From positions 27,396-91,395 of the forward strand of contig JBARAD010000247.1 of assembly GCA_049791675.1 (NCBI GenBank): a stretch of DNA of 64,000 bases, written 5' to 3'. The notes under the pieces are model-generated. The model ran no database searches, had not been told where the DNA came from, and was given only the letters and a program-made list of their open reading frames with translations. This DNA is from Chryseosolibacter sp049791675. GTDB taxonomy: Bacteria; Bacteroidota; Bacteroidia; Cytophagales; Cyclobacteriaceae. Of this stretch, positions 24,721-34,122 are shown one piece after another; the stretch's first letter is position 1, and every line of letters begins with the position of its first letter. The position numbers and the translations under genes are program-made.

Positions 24721-25845
24721 ATGATGAGACGAAAAGCGACGCTTTTGATTTGTCCGTTCATAGTATTACTATGGATCACAGCCTGTCAATCTTCAAAAGA
24801 AAATCAAAAAGAATTATCCGAATCCGGTGCTGATACTACATGGGCAATATTGCCTTTCAACAAGGTGGATAGCGTTAATCCGGTCCTGACTGCCGGTGAA
24901 CTTCTGTTTGATTGCCCCGTGCTGGGCAAAACAGTAGCGTGGGAAGCAAAAGACGTTTTTAATCCCGCGGCGGTAGTCCGGGAGGGAAAGGTATTCTTAT
25001 TGTACCGTGCGGAAGACAAGGTCGGAAAGCATGCAGGCACATCACGCATAGGCCTGGCCGTTAGCAGCGACGGGCTAAACTTTTCGAAGATGGATGAGCC
25101 GGTCCTTTATCCAGCCAATGACAGCCTGAAAGTTTACGAATGGGAAGGAGGTATCGAAGATCCCCGTGTGGTTGAAGATGAGCAGGGCAATTATATCATG
25201 ACCTATACGGCTTATGATGGAAAAACCGCGCGTTTATTGTTGGCCACCTCCCCTGATTTAATCCATTGGACGAAAAGGGGTACGGTACTGAATGGCAAAT
25301 ACAAGGATGCGTGGAGCAAGTCAGGGGCTATCGTTGCGCGGCGGGATGGGACGCGGATGATCGCACAAAAGATCAATGGCCTTTACTGGATGTACTTCGG
25401 AGACACAGATCTCTTCATGGCTACTTCCGAAGACCTGCTTCATTGGAAACCGGTTGAGGAAGGCGGGGTTTTAAAACCGGTGCTGAGACCGCGGAAAGAT
25501 TATTTCGATAGCCGCCTGGTGGAAAGCGGACCTTTCGCACTCTTGACAGATAGCGGTATCGTTCTGATATACAACGGTATGAACGCAGAGGAAGGTGGCG
25601 ATCCGCAATATGCGAAAGGGGCTTATTGCGGTGGACAGGCCCTGTTTGACAAGGCGAACCCGCAGCAGGTAGTCGGTCGGTTGGAATCGCCTTTTATCAG
25701 GCCGGACAAGGATTACGAAATAACGGGTCAGGTAAATCAGGTTTGCTTTCTTGAAGGAATGGTGCCTTTCCGGGGCCGGTGGTTGTTGTATTATGGCACT
25801 GCGGATTCCAAAATAGCGGTCGCCGTCAGCAATGCGTCATTTTAG
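24721..25845 (+). CDS. Glycoside hydrolase family 130-like lipoprotein
   Basis: 374 residues from the ATG at 24721 (MMRRKATLLI). A lipoprotein signal with ITAC lipobox (Cys near residue 22) suggests export to the periplasm or outer surface. The body is a five-bladed propeller: DVFNPAAVVREGKVFLLYRAED (in pieces, near residue 80) with conserved Asn-Pro-Ala, GIEDPRVVEDEQGNYIMTYTAYDGK, WSKSGAIVARRDG and ESGPFALLTDSGIVLIYNG. This matches GH130 beta-mannoside phosphorylases/mannosidases. Whether it is phosphorolytic or hydrolytic cannot be told. It could process mannan-derived oligosaccharides. No susCD pair or other glycan gene is near. Confidence 0.85.
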   Translation: MMRRKATLLICPFIVLLWITACQSSKENQKELSESGADTTWAILPFNKVDSVNPVLTAGELLFDCPVLGKTVAWEAKDVFNPAAVVREGKVFLLYRAEDKVGKHAGTSRIGLAVSSDGLNFSKMDEPVLYPANDSLKVYEWEGGIEDPRVVEDEQGNYIMTYTAYDGKTARLLLATSPDLIHWTKRGTVLNGKYKDAWSKSGAIVARRDGTRMIAQKINGLYWMYFGDTDLFMATSEDLLHWKPVEEGGVLKPVLRPRKDYFDSRLVESGPFALLTDSGIVLIYNGMNAEEGGDPQYAKGAYCGGQALFDKANPQQVVGRLESPFIRPDKDYEITGQVNQVCFLEGMVPFRGRWLLYYGTADSKIAVAVSNASF

Positions 25846-26205
25846 CACGAGGCCGATAAGTTCTTCTTTCACATTCCAGTCGCGCGCAAGCCTGAGCATG
25901 GCTGTCGCCTCCATTTCTGTCACGTATCCTTTCTGATTGTTTGCCTCCCAGACCATGGTGATCAGTTGAACCCTTTTATTCTTGGGGTAATCGCCGATGA
26001 TGAGGTTCAGGTAATCGCGCGCGCGGTCAAAGGCAGTGATATAATCCTGAGATATGAATTCAAGTGCCCAATGATACTCTGCAATGGCATTGAGATCTTT
26101 CGACGTTTTTTCCAGCTCGCCCTTTTCAGCTTCGTCCAATCCGTGATAATGAAAGATCACAGATTTAAGGAGCATAAATACTTTCTTTTCTTCGGAGGAA
26201 TCCAT
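25837..26205 (-). CDS. Small helical protein of unknown function
   Basis: 122 residues, entirely alpha-helical by appearance, rich in Glu, Lys and Leu (SEEKKVFMLLKSVIFHYHGLD, then AIAEYHWALEFISQDYITAFDRARDYLNLIIGDYP). The C-terminal VTEMEATAMLRLARDWNVKEELIGLVLK is two amphipathic helices. It shows a slight likeness to TerB-type helical bundles, which I cannot confirm. Its 3' end overlaps the convergent GH130 gene by 9 bp. It lies 47 bp after the hemW start codon and reads the same way as hemW downstream of 26253, so it is not in that operon. Cytosolic, no motif for a function. Confidence 0.75.
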   Translation of the reverse strand: MDSSEEKKVFMLLKSVIFHYHGLDEAEKGELEKTSKDLNAIAEYHWALEFISQDYITAFDRARDYLNLIIGDYPKNKRVQLITMVWEANNQKGYVTEMEATAMLRLARDWNVKEELIGLVLK

Positions 26206-26252
26206 GGGGCGGTTTAATTACGAAGTTACGAAAACGGGGCACAAACCAGCGC

Positions 26253-27383
26253 CTATTCGATCAAAAAAAGATCGGAGGAGATCTTGTCGGCGAGAAGTCT
26301 CCCTGCTTCGGTCAGCTTCATCCGGGGCGGTTGAAGGGAAATCAGGTTGCGGTTTTGTAGTTCACTGATATATTTTCCGTGTTCAGTGATCAGATCGTAA
26401 TTAAAATCCTGCTTCAGTTTTTGCAGATCGCAACCCTCGCACGTGCGCAGCGACGTCAGAATGTATTCATTGATCTGATCGCTTCTTTTGAGTACCTCCG
26501 TCACAGAAGGAATTTTCTTTTCCGTAATCGATCGTACATAGAGGTGGTTGTTTTCAATGTTATGCTGGCGGCTTTCCTGATCATAGGAATGTGCACTCGG
26601 ACCGATACCGAGGTATTTGTCACCCTTCCAGTAGCCACTGTTGTGCCGCGACTCAAAGCCCGGCAATGCAAAGTTCGAGATCTCATATTGCCTGTAGCCT
26701 GCCAAGGAAAGCGACTCCGTCAACATTTCCTGTTGTCCGGCGGCCAACGGTTCATCTACTGGCTGTAGCTTTCCTTTCGCCAGCCATTTTCCGAAAGTGG
26801 TTTTATCTTCAATGGTTAACGTATAGGCGGAGATGTGCTGCGGTTGCAGCGCGATGGCCTGATCAATGTTCCACTTCCAGTTTTCAGATGATAATCCCGG
26901 GATGGCGTAAATGAGATCGATGCTGATGTTGTCGAACCCGGTTGCCTGTGCATCCCTCACCGCCCTGATCGCGGCCTCGGCCAGATGAACCCGGTTAAGA
27001 TAGTGAAGGATACGATCGTCAAAAGACTGAATTCCGATGCTGAGCCTGTTGATTCCGATGCTCCGGATATCTTTTAACTTTTCAGTGCTGAGGTCATCCG
27101 GGTTGGCTTCTAATGTAACCTCCGCTGCCTCCCTGACGCGGTGTGTCTTGTAAATGAGGCCGAGGAGGAGTTCGAGCTCTCCCGGTTCCAGTAGCGAGGG
27201 CGTGCCTCCTCCGAAATAGATCGTATCAATTATTTCACCGCGAAGATAATTCCGTTGTAGTAAAATTTCCTCACCCATGGCGCGCACCAGATCGGTCCTG
27301 ATCCCGGTATTGGTAGAGAAGTGGAAGTCACAGTAGTAGCACGCTTGTTTACAAAAGGGAATATGAAGATAGATTCCGGCCAT
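26253..27383 (-). CDS. hemW: Radical SAM family haem chaperone HemW
   Basis: 376 residues. The radical SAM cluster is bound by the cysteines in IPFCKQACYYCDFHF (near residue 8-22), the CxxxCxxC motif of this superfamily. YFGGGTPSLLEP (about 56-67) and the LSIGIQSFDDRIL segment match HemW rather than coproporphyrinogen dehydrogenase HemN. The C-terminal HemW domain includes GIGPSAHSY and IEDKTTFGKW. HemW delivers haem to membrane proteins and is probably not an oxidase. Divergent from the DUF4271 gene, 60 bp apart at starts. Confidence 0.95.
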   Translation of the reverse strand: MAGIYLHIPFCKQACYYCDFHFSTNTGIRTDLVRAMGEEILLQRNYLRGEIIDTIYFGGGTPSLLEPGELELLLGLIYKTHRVREAAEVTLEANPDDLSTEKLKDIRSIGINRLSIGIQSFDDRILHYLNRVHLAEAAIRAVRDAQATGFDNISIDLIYAIPGLSSENWKWNIDQAIALQPQHISAYTLTIEDKTTFGKWLAKGKLQPVDEPLAAGQQEMLTESLSLAGYRQYEISNFALPGFESRHNSGYWKGDKYLGIGPSAHSYDQESRQHNIENNHLYVRSITEKKIPSVTEVLKRSDQINEYILTSLRTCEGCDLQKLKQDFNYDLITEHGKYISELQNRNLISLQPPRMKLTEAGRLLADKISSDLFLIE

Positions 27384-27429
27384 AATCGGGTTAAACTTAC
27401 GTGTATTTCGGCCATTCGTGCAATTCTTA

Positions 27430-27437
27430 TACTTTTG
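27430..27437 (+). promoter_or_regulatory. -7 element upstream of the DUF4271 gene
   Basis: TACTTTTG matches TAnnTTTG and lies 6 bp before the ATG at 27443, so the transcript may have almost no leader. No -33 TTG at a good distance. Confidence 0.35.
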
Positions 27438-27442
27438 CGCTT

Positions 27443-28552
27443 ATGTGGCCCCGCATCTTTTCCATTTCCTGTTTGTTCCTTTTACACTTAAGCGTTTTCG
27501 CGCAGGAAAAATTCACGACCTTTCAGGATTTGCGTACTGAATGGATGACGTTTGAAGACGGTTCTTACAAACCTCTCAGTGCGTTGCCCTTCACAGGGTT
27601 GAACACAATTTATTTCGAATTGGATCGGGGCCGCTTTGGCGGCAAGTTGCTGCTGTTGGAATCGAGCGAGCCTTATTTTCTTTTTGTCAATGGAAAGGTT
27701 ATGGCGGAATATCAGGGCCGCGTGGTGCTCAACATCGATAGCATCTCGGGTGTCATTCACAGCCCCACCTATCGCATGGCGATTCGTCAGGATAAGATTA
27801 ACGAGCGGGATTTGCGCGCTGAAATAGTGTCTTTGGAACCGCTGGTATCCCGTGAGGATGAAAATGCGGGCAAACCATACTCTTTCTTGCGCGACTTCGT
27901 GGTCATCTGCGGATTGACGATCATCTTGTTTTTTCTCTTGCTCGTGCGCTTGTACCCAAAGCTTTCTGCAGATTACTTTACACTTTCCAGGATGCTCACT
28001 GCGCGTGAGGCTGATGACGGGCAGACCAGCGCGCGGCTAACCAGCAGTTCGAACATTCAGTTTTACATTTTGTGCAGTCTCGTGATCGGACTTTATCTTC
28101 TGATCATTCTCTATAACCTGCCAGTCGACTACGCCTTGCCCATACGCTTCCACGCTTCCGGCTTCTGGATGATTTGGGTTCAATGGCTGAAGCTCAGTGG
28201 ATTTGTGTTTGTAGCCCTGATTGCAAAGCTCTTCATCATCTTTTCGCTGACGCGGTTATTTGGATTTCGCGGGATGGCGCGTTTTCATTTTTTTAACTGG
28301 ATCAGGTTGTTGCTGGTCGTGTTCGGCGCTGGCACCATCGTTCTTTTTATGTATTTTATTTCCCGTGGCGACAGTCCAGATACTTTTGTGATGTTTCTTT
28401 CTTTGGTGATCGTAGCGCTGATCGTCTGGATCATCGTGGCCTATTTTAAACTTAGTGCCAGGAGCGGGCATTCCATGTTCCATTTATTTTCGTACCTTTG
28501 TGCGACAGAAATTATTCCGTTATTAATTACCGTTAAGGTACTGTTCCAATAG
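27443..28552 (+). CDS. DUF4271 domain integral membrane protein
   Basis: 369 residues from the ATG at 27443. It starts with a signal-peptide-like stretch (LFLLHLSVFAQ) and a beta-rich soluble N-terminal part up to about residue 140 (LRTEWMTFEDG, FNG-type strands). Several transmembrane helices follow (VVICGLTIILFFLLLV; FYILCSLVIGLYLLIILY; FVFVALIAKLFIIF; LLLVVFGAGTIVLFMYF; SLVIVALIVWIIVAYF). This matches the DUF4271 family of Bacteroidota, often found before hemD and the T9SS locus. Function unknown. The hemD gene follows 23 bp downstream, suggesting one transcript. Confidence 0.88.
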   Translation: MWPRIFSISCLFLLHLSVFAQEKFTTFQDLRTEWMTFEDGSYKPLSALPFTGLNTIYFELDRGRFGGKLLLLESSEPYFLFVNGKVMAEYQGRVVLNIDSISGVIHSPTYRMAIRQDKINERDLRAEIVSLEPLVSREDENAGKPYSFLRDFVVICGLTIILFFLLLVRLYPKLSADYFTLSRMLTAREADDGQTSARLTSSSNIQFYILCSLVIGLYLLIILYNLPVDYALPIRFHASGFWMIWVQWLKLSGFVFVALIAKLFIIFSLTRLFGFRGMARFHFFNWIRLLLVVFGAGTIVLFMYFISRGDSPDTFVMFLSLVIVALIVWIIVAYFKLSARSGHSMFHLFSYLCATEIIPLLITVKVLFQ

Positions 28553-28575
28553 CTAAGATTACGTTACGTGCTGAT

Positions 28576-29352
28576 ATGAGTGAAATTGCTACTGACAGGA
28601 TGCGAAAGGTCAAGAGCATCCTGGTTACCCAAGAAGCTCCTGCTGATGCTAACTCTCCCTATCTTAAGTTGTCTGAAAAGTTCAATATCAAAATTGACTT
28701 CAGGCCTTTTATTCAGGTTGAGCCGGTGCCGGTGAAAGAGTTCCGCAAGCAGAAGATCGACATACTGAATCACACTGCCATTATTTTTACCAGCAGAAAT
28801 GCGGTGGACCATTTCTTCCATATCTGCCAGGAACTGAAAGTCGAGATGCCTCCTGAGATGAAGTATTTCTGTATTTCTGAACAGACCTCGAACTATCTGC
28901 AGAAATATATAGTGATTCGCAAAAGGAAGATCTTTACGGGTACCAAAACTGCTCAGGATCTTCTTGAGATGTTGAAGAAACACAAGAACGAGAAATATCT
29001 CTTCCCCTGCTCAGACATCCGCAAGAACGATATTCCTGACTATTTGCGCGATAACGGATACAATTACACTGAAGCTGTCATCTATCACACCGTTGCCGCA
29101 GACCTTTCTGACCTGAAAGAGGTGTTTTATGACATTCTCGCTTTTTTCAGCCCTTCCGGCATCAACTCCCTGTATGTGAATTTTCCTGAGTTCAAGCAAA
29201 ACAACACCCGTATTGCTGCGTTTGGTCCTACTACTGCCAAGGCGGTGCGAGATGCAGGTCTGATCCTGGATATTGAAGCTCCGCTGCCCAACGCGCCATC
29301 GATGACCGGAGCGTTAGAACTGTATATAAAGAAGGCTAACGGGGTTAAGTAA
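28576..29352 (+). CDS. hemD: Uroporphyrinogen-III synthase
   Basis: 258 residues. Two alternating Rossmann-like lobes. Visible markers include AIIFTSRNAVDHFF (near residue 72), where T-S-R/N-A binds tetrapyrrole, and the closing segment DILAFFSPSGINSLY (about 186-200) with AAFGPTTAKAVRDAG (about 213-227). Converts hydroxymethylbilane to uroporphyrinogen III for haem synthesis. Sequence divergence is normal in this family. In Cytophagales the DUF4271-hemD-porP-gld order is common, so a haem gene beside the T9SS genes is not unusual. A 113-bp spacer to porP contains no clear terminator. Confidence 0.88.
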   Translation: MSEIATDRMRKVKSILVTQEAPADANSPYLKLSEKFNIKIDFRPFIQVEPVPVKEFRKQKIDILNHTAIIFTSRNAVDHFFHICQELKVEMPPEMKYFCISEQTSNYLQKYIVIRKRKIFTGTKTAQDLLEMLKKHKNEKYLFPCSDIRKNDIPDYLRDNGYNYTEAVIYHTVAADLSDLKEVFYDILAFFSPSGINSLYVNFPEFKQNNTRIAAFGPTTAKAVRDAGLILDIEAPLPNAPSMTGALELYIKKANGVK

Positions 29353-29465
29353 CCGCTTCATTGATTGGAATTTACAATGTGAGGTTTTTTATTACACTTT
29401 AATTACATCCTGTTGAAAGTATCCTAAAAAAGCCTTTACTTTAAATTCTATTTTTTAACCTCATA

Positions 29466-30419
29466 ATGCTGCAACGCACTTTTTATACTCTGGCAATTGT
29501 GGTATCCGGCCTGTCCGCGCAAGCGCAGCAGGATCCTCAATTTACGCAGTATATGTTCAACAGCCTGTACGTGACTCCAGCCTTTGCAGGTGTTGAGGGT
29601 GTTACGCAGCTCACGGCGATGCACCGAAGCCAGTGGTTGGGATACGAATCCAGCTTCAACGACGGAGGTGCCCCTACCACGCAACTGATCAGCTTCAATT
29701 CTCCTATATACAAACTTAAAAGTGGATTTGGCGTCTACGCTGTCAATGACAAGCTCGGCCCTCAGAATAATATAGAAGCACATGCGATGTACGCATATCA
29801 CCTGGGGCTGAAGGATTCGAAATTAAGTTTTGGTTTAAAGGTCGGGTTTTACTCCCAGTCCATCAATTACGACCAGTACCGGGCCATCCATCCGGATGAC
29901 CCATTGCTGAGCGGTAGAGAGGGCAAAGAGTCGCAGATCAGGCCCGATGTGGGGTTTGGATTATTTTACAGGGCCGAGAAGTTCTATCTCGGAGCCGGAA
30001 TAAATCACCTGACGCGTGCGGAATTCGATTTCGGGATCAATCAGGCCCGCAATGCCCTGGAGAACCATTTGAATTTCACCGGGGGGTATTATTATGAGGT
30101 CAATTTTGACCTTACACTCACCCCAACAGTCCTTGTAAAAACCGATTTCAAAGAATATTCTTTTGATTTGGGCGTTATTGCAACACTGAAAGATAAGATG
30201 TGGGCGGGATTATCGTTTAGACAATCAGAGGCCGCCAATGTTTTGCTGGGATACAGCTTCCTGAAAGATAAGTCATTAAAGCTTGGATACGCGATTGATG
30301 TGGTTGTGAAGGATCAGGAAGCCAAAGAAAACTTTTCGCATGAGCTGTTGTTGAGTTATCAGTTGCCTGTTTATGCAACCGGGAAAAAAGTCGTTCGGAC
30401 CCCTCGATACAGACACTAA
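29466..30419 (+). CDS. porP: PorP/SprF family type IX secretion outer membrane protein
   Basis: 317 residues. A signal peptide (LAIVVSGLSAQAQ) ends at about residue 20, then QQDPQFTQYMFNSLYVTPAFAG (in pieces), the family hallmark. The rest is a beta-barrel with many alternating strands (YHLGLKDSKLSFGLKVGFYS; LGAGINHLTRAEFDF; LTPTVLVKTDF). PorP/SprF proteins work with T9SS or with SprB-type adhesins at the outer membrane. It immediately precedes gldK, the usual order. The final residues are less conserved, ending in basic TGKKVVRTPRYRH. Confidence 0.93.
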   Translation: MLQRTFYTLAIVVSGLSAQAQQDPQFTQYMFNSLYVTPAFAGVEGVTQLTAMHRSQWLGYESSFNDGGAPTTQLISFNSPIYKLKSGFGVYAVNDKLGPQNNIEAHAMYAYHLGLKDSKLSFGLKVGFYSQSINYDQYRAIHPDDPLLSGREGKESQIRPDVGFGLFYRAEKFYLGAGINHLTRAEFDFGINQARNALENHLNFTGGYYYEVNFDLTLTPTVLVKTDFKEYSFDLGVIATLKDKMWAGLSFRQSEAANVLLGYSFLKDKSLKLGYAIDVVVKDQEAKENFSHELLLSYQLPVYATGKKVVRTPRYRH

Positions 30420-30524
30420 GCGGCAGTAAATTTGGGTTTTAGGCTGATTTTGTGGAATTTGGTAGTCATTTTATAAAAAAGTAAAGGCATAATTAACTTA
30501 TCTTTCGAGTCTGTGAAACATTCA

Positions 30525-31616
30525 ATGTATATGAATAGATCTGTTTCTTCTAAGTTAGTCTTAGTCATTGCAGGTGCTCTGGCCAGCGCTTGTGGTCTGC
30601 TTGGCTTGGGTGGTCAAGGAGGCGGAGATCAGGGAGAACTCGTGGGTGTCCCTGGACGGGAGGGATGGGTTATGACTATTCCTTATGGTATGGTTCCGAT
30701 ACCGGCTGGTACCTTTCACATGGGTCAGGCGGATGAAGACCCTGCCTCTACGCAGATCAATTTCAACAAGCAGGTGACCATCGGTTCCTTCTTCATGGAT
30801 GACACTGAGATCACCAATAATGAATATCGCCAGTTTACGAACTTCTTTTTGGTCGATGCCGGTACGATTGAAGGCTTCGAAACGATCGATCCTGAGACTT
30901 TCCGTCAGGAGTATTATCCTGACACGACTGTGTGGGTGAAGGACTTTGCTCACCACATGGGCGACCCGATCCAGGATTATTACTACTGGCACCCCGGATA
31001 TGACGACTACCCTGTGGTGGGCGTGAACTGGGATGCAGCCGTGTTTTTCGGAAAGTGGAGGACGGCATACCTGAATGATTACAGAAAGAGTGTTGGTGAT
31101 TTCCCCATGCCTGAGTTCAGGCTGCCTTCAGAAGCAGAATGGGAATACGCCGCCCGCGGTGGCCGCGATATGGCAAAATATCCCTGGGGAAATCCTTATA
31201 TCAGGAACTCAAAGGGCTGTATGCTTGCCAACTTCAAGCCCGGACGTGGTAATTTTTACGATGATGGCTTCGCTTATTCGTCTCCTGTGCAATCCTATTT
31301 TCCGAACGACTTCGGCCTCTATGATATGGCAGGAAATGCAGCGGAATGGTGTCTCGATGACTTCAACCCGGCTTCTGTACCTACCGTATGGGATCTGAAC
31401 CCCCAGTATATTGACAAAAGAACCAATCCTGAAAGCAGTGAATATGATCCGCGCATTCCACCTAAAAAGGTGATCCGCGGTGGCTCCTGGAAGGATGTCG
31501 CTTACTACCTCGAAACCGGTACGCGTACATATGAGTTCAAGGACTCCACCCGTGCATACATCGGATTCAGGTGTGCACTCACGCACCTGGGTCGTTCATC
31601 CGGACAAGAATTTTAA
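30525..31616 (+). CDS. gldK: T9SS / gliding lipoprotein GldK (PorK)
   Basis: 363 residues from the ATG at 30525; ATG 30531 and an upstream GTG at 30513 are alternatives. Lipoprotein signal with lipobox ASAC. The rest is a formylglycine-generating-enzyme/SUMF1-type domain: IPAGTFHMGQADED, FFMDDTEITNNEYRQF, RLPSEAEWEYAARGG (near residue 200), MAGNAAEWCLDDF and GGSWKD..GFRCAL. GldK forms outer membrane-associated rings with GldN in the T9SS. The enzymatic copper-site is not required in this subfamily. A TATCTTTC (30499-30506) 18 bp before the start may be the -7 element. Confidence 0.95.
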   Translation: MYMNRSVSSKLVLVIAGALASACGLLGLGGQGGGDQGELVGVPGREGWVMTIPYGMVPIPAGTFHMGQADEDPASTQINFNKQVTIGSFFMDDTEITNNEYRQFTNFFLVDAGTIEGFETIDPETFRQEYYPDTTVWVKDFAHHMGDPIQDYYYWHPGYDDYPVVGVNWDAAVFFGKWRTAYLNDYRKSVGDFPMPEFRLPSEAEWEYAARGGRDMAKYPWGNPYIRNSKGCMLANFKPGRGNFYDDGFAYSSPVQSYFPNDFGLYDMAGNAAEWCLDDFNPASVPTVWDLNPQYIDKRTNPESSEYDPRIPPKKVIRGGSWKDVAYYLETGTRTYEFKDSTRAYIGFRCALTHLGRSSGQEF

Positions 31617-31671
31617 CGAGTATTTTCAAACCCCTATACACTTAATACATTAAGACTTAAACCTTACGAAA

Positions 31672-32490
31672 ATGAGCAAGAAAAAAGGCGGATTTACCGA
31701 GCTTCTCTACAAGACCATCATGCCGAAAGTATATGGTATTGGTGCGGCTGTTGTTATCATCGGTGCGTTGTTCAAGATCCTTCACTTGACTGGTGCTGAT
31801 GAGATGTTGATGATTGGTCTTGGAACAGAGGCGATTATCTTCTTCCTGAGTGCATTTGAACCCCCTCACCAGGAAGTTGATTGGTCAAAAGTTTATCCTG
31901 AATTGGCTGAGGAATATGAAGCTCCTACCGTAGCACCCCGTATATCTAACAAACAAGGCGGCGCGTCACTGACACAACAACTGGATGCATCGCTTGAAAA
32001 AGCAAAGATCGGCCCCGAGCTGCTCGACAGCCTTGGAAAAGGTTTGAACAACCTGGCTGAGTCTGCCAAGAAGATGAACAATCTTTCTGACGCTGCCGTG
32101 GCTACCAACGATTATGCAAAGAACGTTCAGTCAGCCTCCAAATCACTTGCTGAGATGAACAAGTCATATGACATCGCCATCAAAGCTGTGTCTTCCATGG
32201 CTGATGCATCAAAAGATGCAGGTGAATATCACAGCCAGGTTCAGAAAGTAACCAAAAACCTTGCTGCACTCAATTCTGTATATGAAATGGAATTGAAGGA
32301 TGCCGACAGCCATGTGAAAAACATGAACAAATTCTATGAAAGCTTAACCGGTGCAATGACTGGTCTTTCAAAGGTTGGCGATAACACAGCAAAGTTCACT
32401 TCTGAACTCGGAAAATTAACCGATAACATCACAGCGTTGAACAAAGTTTATGGCAGCATGCTCACTGCCATGAAAGGTGGCGCTAACTAA
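31672..32490 (+). CDS. gldL: T9SS motor protein GldL (PorL)
   Basis: 272 residues. N-terminal lysine-rich start, then two transmembrane helices: GIGAAVVIIGALFKILHL (about 22-38) and EMLMIGLGTEAIIFFLSAF (about 44-62). Lys35 in the first and Glu53 in the second correspond to the membrane charges required for proton flow in known GldL. The rest is a long cytoplasmic coiled coil (about 100-270) with repeated AxxLNxxYxxEL-type segments (SKSLAEMNKSYD, LAALNSVYEMEL, ITALNKVYGSML). GldL pentamers surround a GldM dimer and drive secretion and gliding. It follows gldK by 55 bp. Confidence 0.96.
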   Translation: MSKKKGGFTELLYKTIMPKVYGIGAAVVIIGALFKILHLTGADEMLMIGLGTEAIIFFLSAFEPPHQEVDWSKVYPELAEEYEAPTVAPRISNKQGGASLTQQLDASLEKAKIGPELLDSLGKGLNNLAESAKKMNNLSDAAVATNDYAKNVQSASKSLAEMNKSYDIAIKAVSSMADASKDAGEYHSQVQKVTKNLAALNSVYEMELKDADSHVKNMNKFYESLTGAMTGLSKVGDNTAKFTSELGKLTDNITALNKVYGSMLTAMKGGAN

Positions 32491-32533
32491 TTCTAATTTG
32501 ATTTCCACATTAATATTCAAATACTAAACGAAT

Positions 32534-34114
32534 ATGGCAGGCGGTAAGGAAACACCAAGGCAAAAGATGATCGGGATGATGTACCTTGTACTCACCGCTC
32601 TCCTTGCCTTACAGGTAAGTAGCGCGGTGCTGGAGAAGTTTGCGATCATCAATGAAACCATGGTGCATGTAATTGATGACACGAACACCAAGAACGCGGC
32701 TACCCTCAATGAAATTGTAAAAGAGGCAGGTAAAAGCCAGAACGCGCGGGTAGTGAAAGCCCGTGAGAACGCACAGAAGGTGCGTGATCTCACAGCCACT
32801 ACTTTATCAGGTATCGATAAGTTGAAGAGTGAGATGATGAAAAAGTCCAATACGGATCGCATCAACGAAGCCTTTATCAATGACCATAGCTCCAAAGTGG
32901 CTGCCATGATGGTAACAGAAAATACCGGCAAAGACTTTGAAAAGCTGTTGAACAACTATGTTAAAGAACTTGAAAGCTACGCAGGTCTGAAATTCGAGAG
33001 TCTGGCAAGAAGACCTAAGGATATGCCGCTCTTCGCGACCGATGAAGACCACGCTAACAAGGATTTCTTGACCTTTACTTTTGAAAACACTCCTGCGATT
33101 GCAGCGCTCACCTCTGTAACCCAGATCCAAACGGAGATCCTGGACTACGAAACAAGAGCGTTGGATAAGCTCCTGGCAGACGCAGGTATCGGTAAGGTTA
33201 GCTTTGACAACATGGTGCCTATGGTAAGAACGAAGTCTTCCGTGGTGGCTGCCGGTGCAAAGTATGAGGCGGATCTGTTCATCTCCGCATCTTCATCATC
33301 CTTCAATCCTGAGATGTTCAGAGACGGTCAGAAACTTGATCTTTTCAATGACCCCTCTGGTGTACGGATGGGTAAAGTGGAGTTCACCGCGACAGCCGGA
33401 TCGTATGATCCCAAAACGCTGCTGGCGAAGAAAACCTTCATGGCAGAGATTAAATTGCCGGATACAACGTTAAGACAACAGGTGGAATATTTCGTCGCCC
33501 AACCCGTTATCAAGGTAACGACAGGTAACGCTCCTACTCTGTATATGAACTGCGGAAATACGGTAAATATTGAAGTACCTGCTCTTGGAACAAATTACAA
33601 CCCCAATTTCAGCGCACAGGGTGCTGATATCATCAAGGGTGATAAGCCAGGAAAGGTCACGATCATCCCGTCACAAAGGAAGATCAGCGTAAATGTAAAC
33701 AATGCCGGAACAGGCCTTGGTTCAGTTGCCTTTGATGTGAAGCCTATTCCGCTGCCGCGGTATATCATCCGCGACAATGCAGGAAAAGAGATCGATAAAA
33801 AAGTCGGCGTCCGCGGCGGATCACTGACGGGATTGCGTGTAGTGCCCGAGCCGGACCCTACTTTCAAGGAAGAAGTTCCTAAGGATGCGGTCTACAGGAT
33901 TCGCAGTATGGAGGTGATCCATGCGCGCGGAGCATCTCCGGTAAATCGTATGAATGCTACCAATGAAGTCCTCGACCTCGGACCCTGGAGAGCACAGTTC
34001 AAGGCTGGTGACAGAATTGTCATCGAGATCAAGACTGTGACCAGAAGAACTTATCAGGGACAGGATGAAAAGGTTGAAGTGAGGAACGAGGTTCACAACG
34101 TACCGATTCAATAA
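32534..34114 (+). CDS. gldM: T9SS motor protein GldM (PorM)
   Basis: 526 residues, the usual length. A short cytoplasmic N-terminus MAGGKETPRQKM leads into one transmembrane helix (MIGMMYLVLTALLALQVS, about 14-30), then a long periplasmic part: helical domain D1 (to about 225), then immunoglobulin-like beta domains D2-D4. The conserved PRQKMIGMMYLVLTALLAL start is diagnostic. The homodimer spans the periplasm, rotating with GldL power. Gene 43 bp after gldL and 8 bp before gldN, so tightly linked. Confidence 0.97.
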   Translation: MAGGKETPRQKMIGMMYLVLTALLALQVSSAVLEKFAIINETMVHVIDDTNTKNAATLNEIVKEAGKSQNARVVKARENAQKVRDLTATTLSGIDKLKSEMMKKSNTDRINEAFINDHSSKVAAMMVTENTGKDFEKLLNNYVKELESYAGLKFESLARRPKDMPLFATDEDHANKDFLTFTFENTPAIAALTSVTQIQTEILDYETRALDKLLADAGIGKVSFDNMVPMVRTKSSVVAAGAKYEADLFISASSSSFNPEMFRDGQKLDLFNDPSGVRMGKVEFTATAGSYDPKTLLAKKTFMAEIKLPDTTLRQQVEYFVAQPVIKVTTGNAPTLYMNCGNTVNIEVPALGTNYNPNFSAQGADIIKGDKPGKVTIIPSQRKISVNVNNAGTGLGSVAFDVKPIPLPRYIIRDNAGKEIDKKVGVRGGSLTGLRVVPEPDPTFKEEVPKDAVYRIRSMEVIHARGASPVNRMNATNEVLDLGPWRAQFKAGDRIVIEIKTVTRRTYQGQDEKVEVRNEVHNVPIQ

Positions 34115-34122
34115 AACTAAAT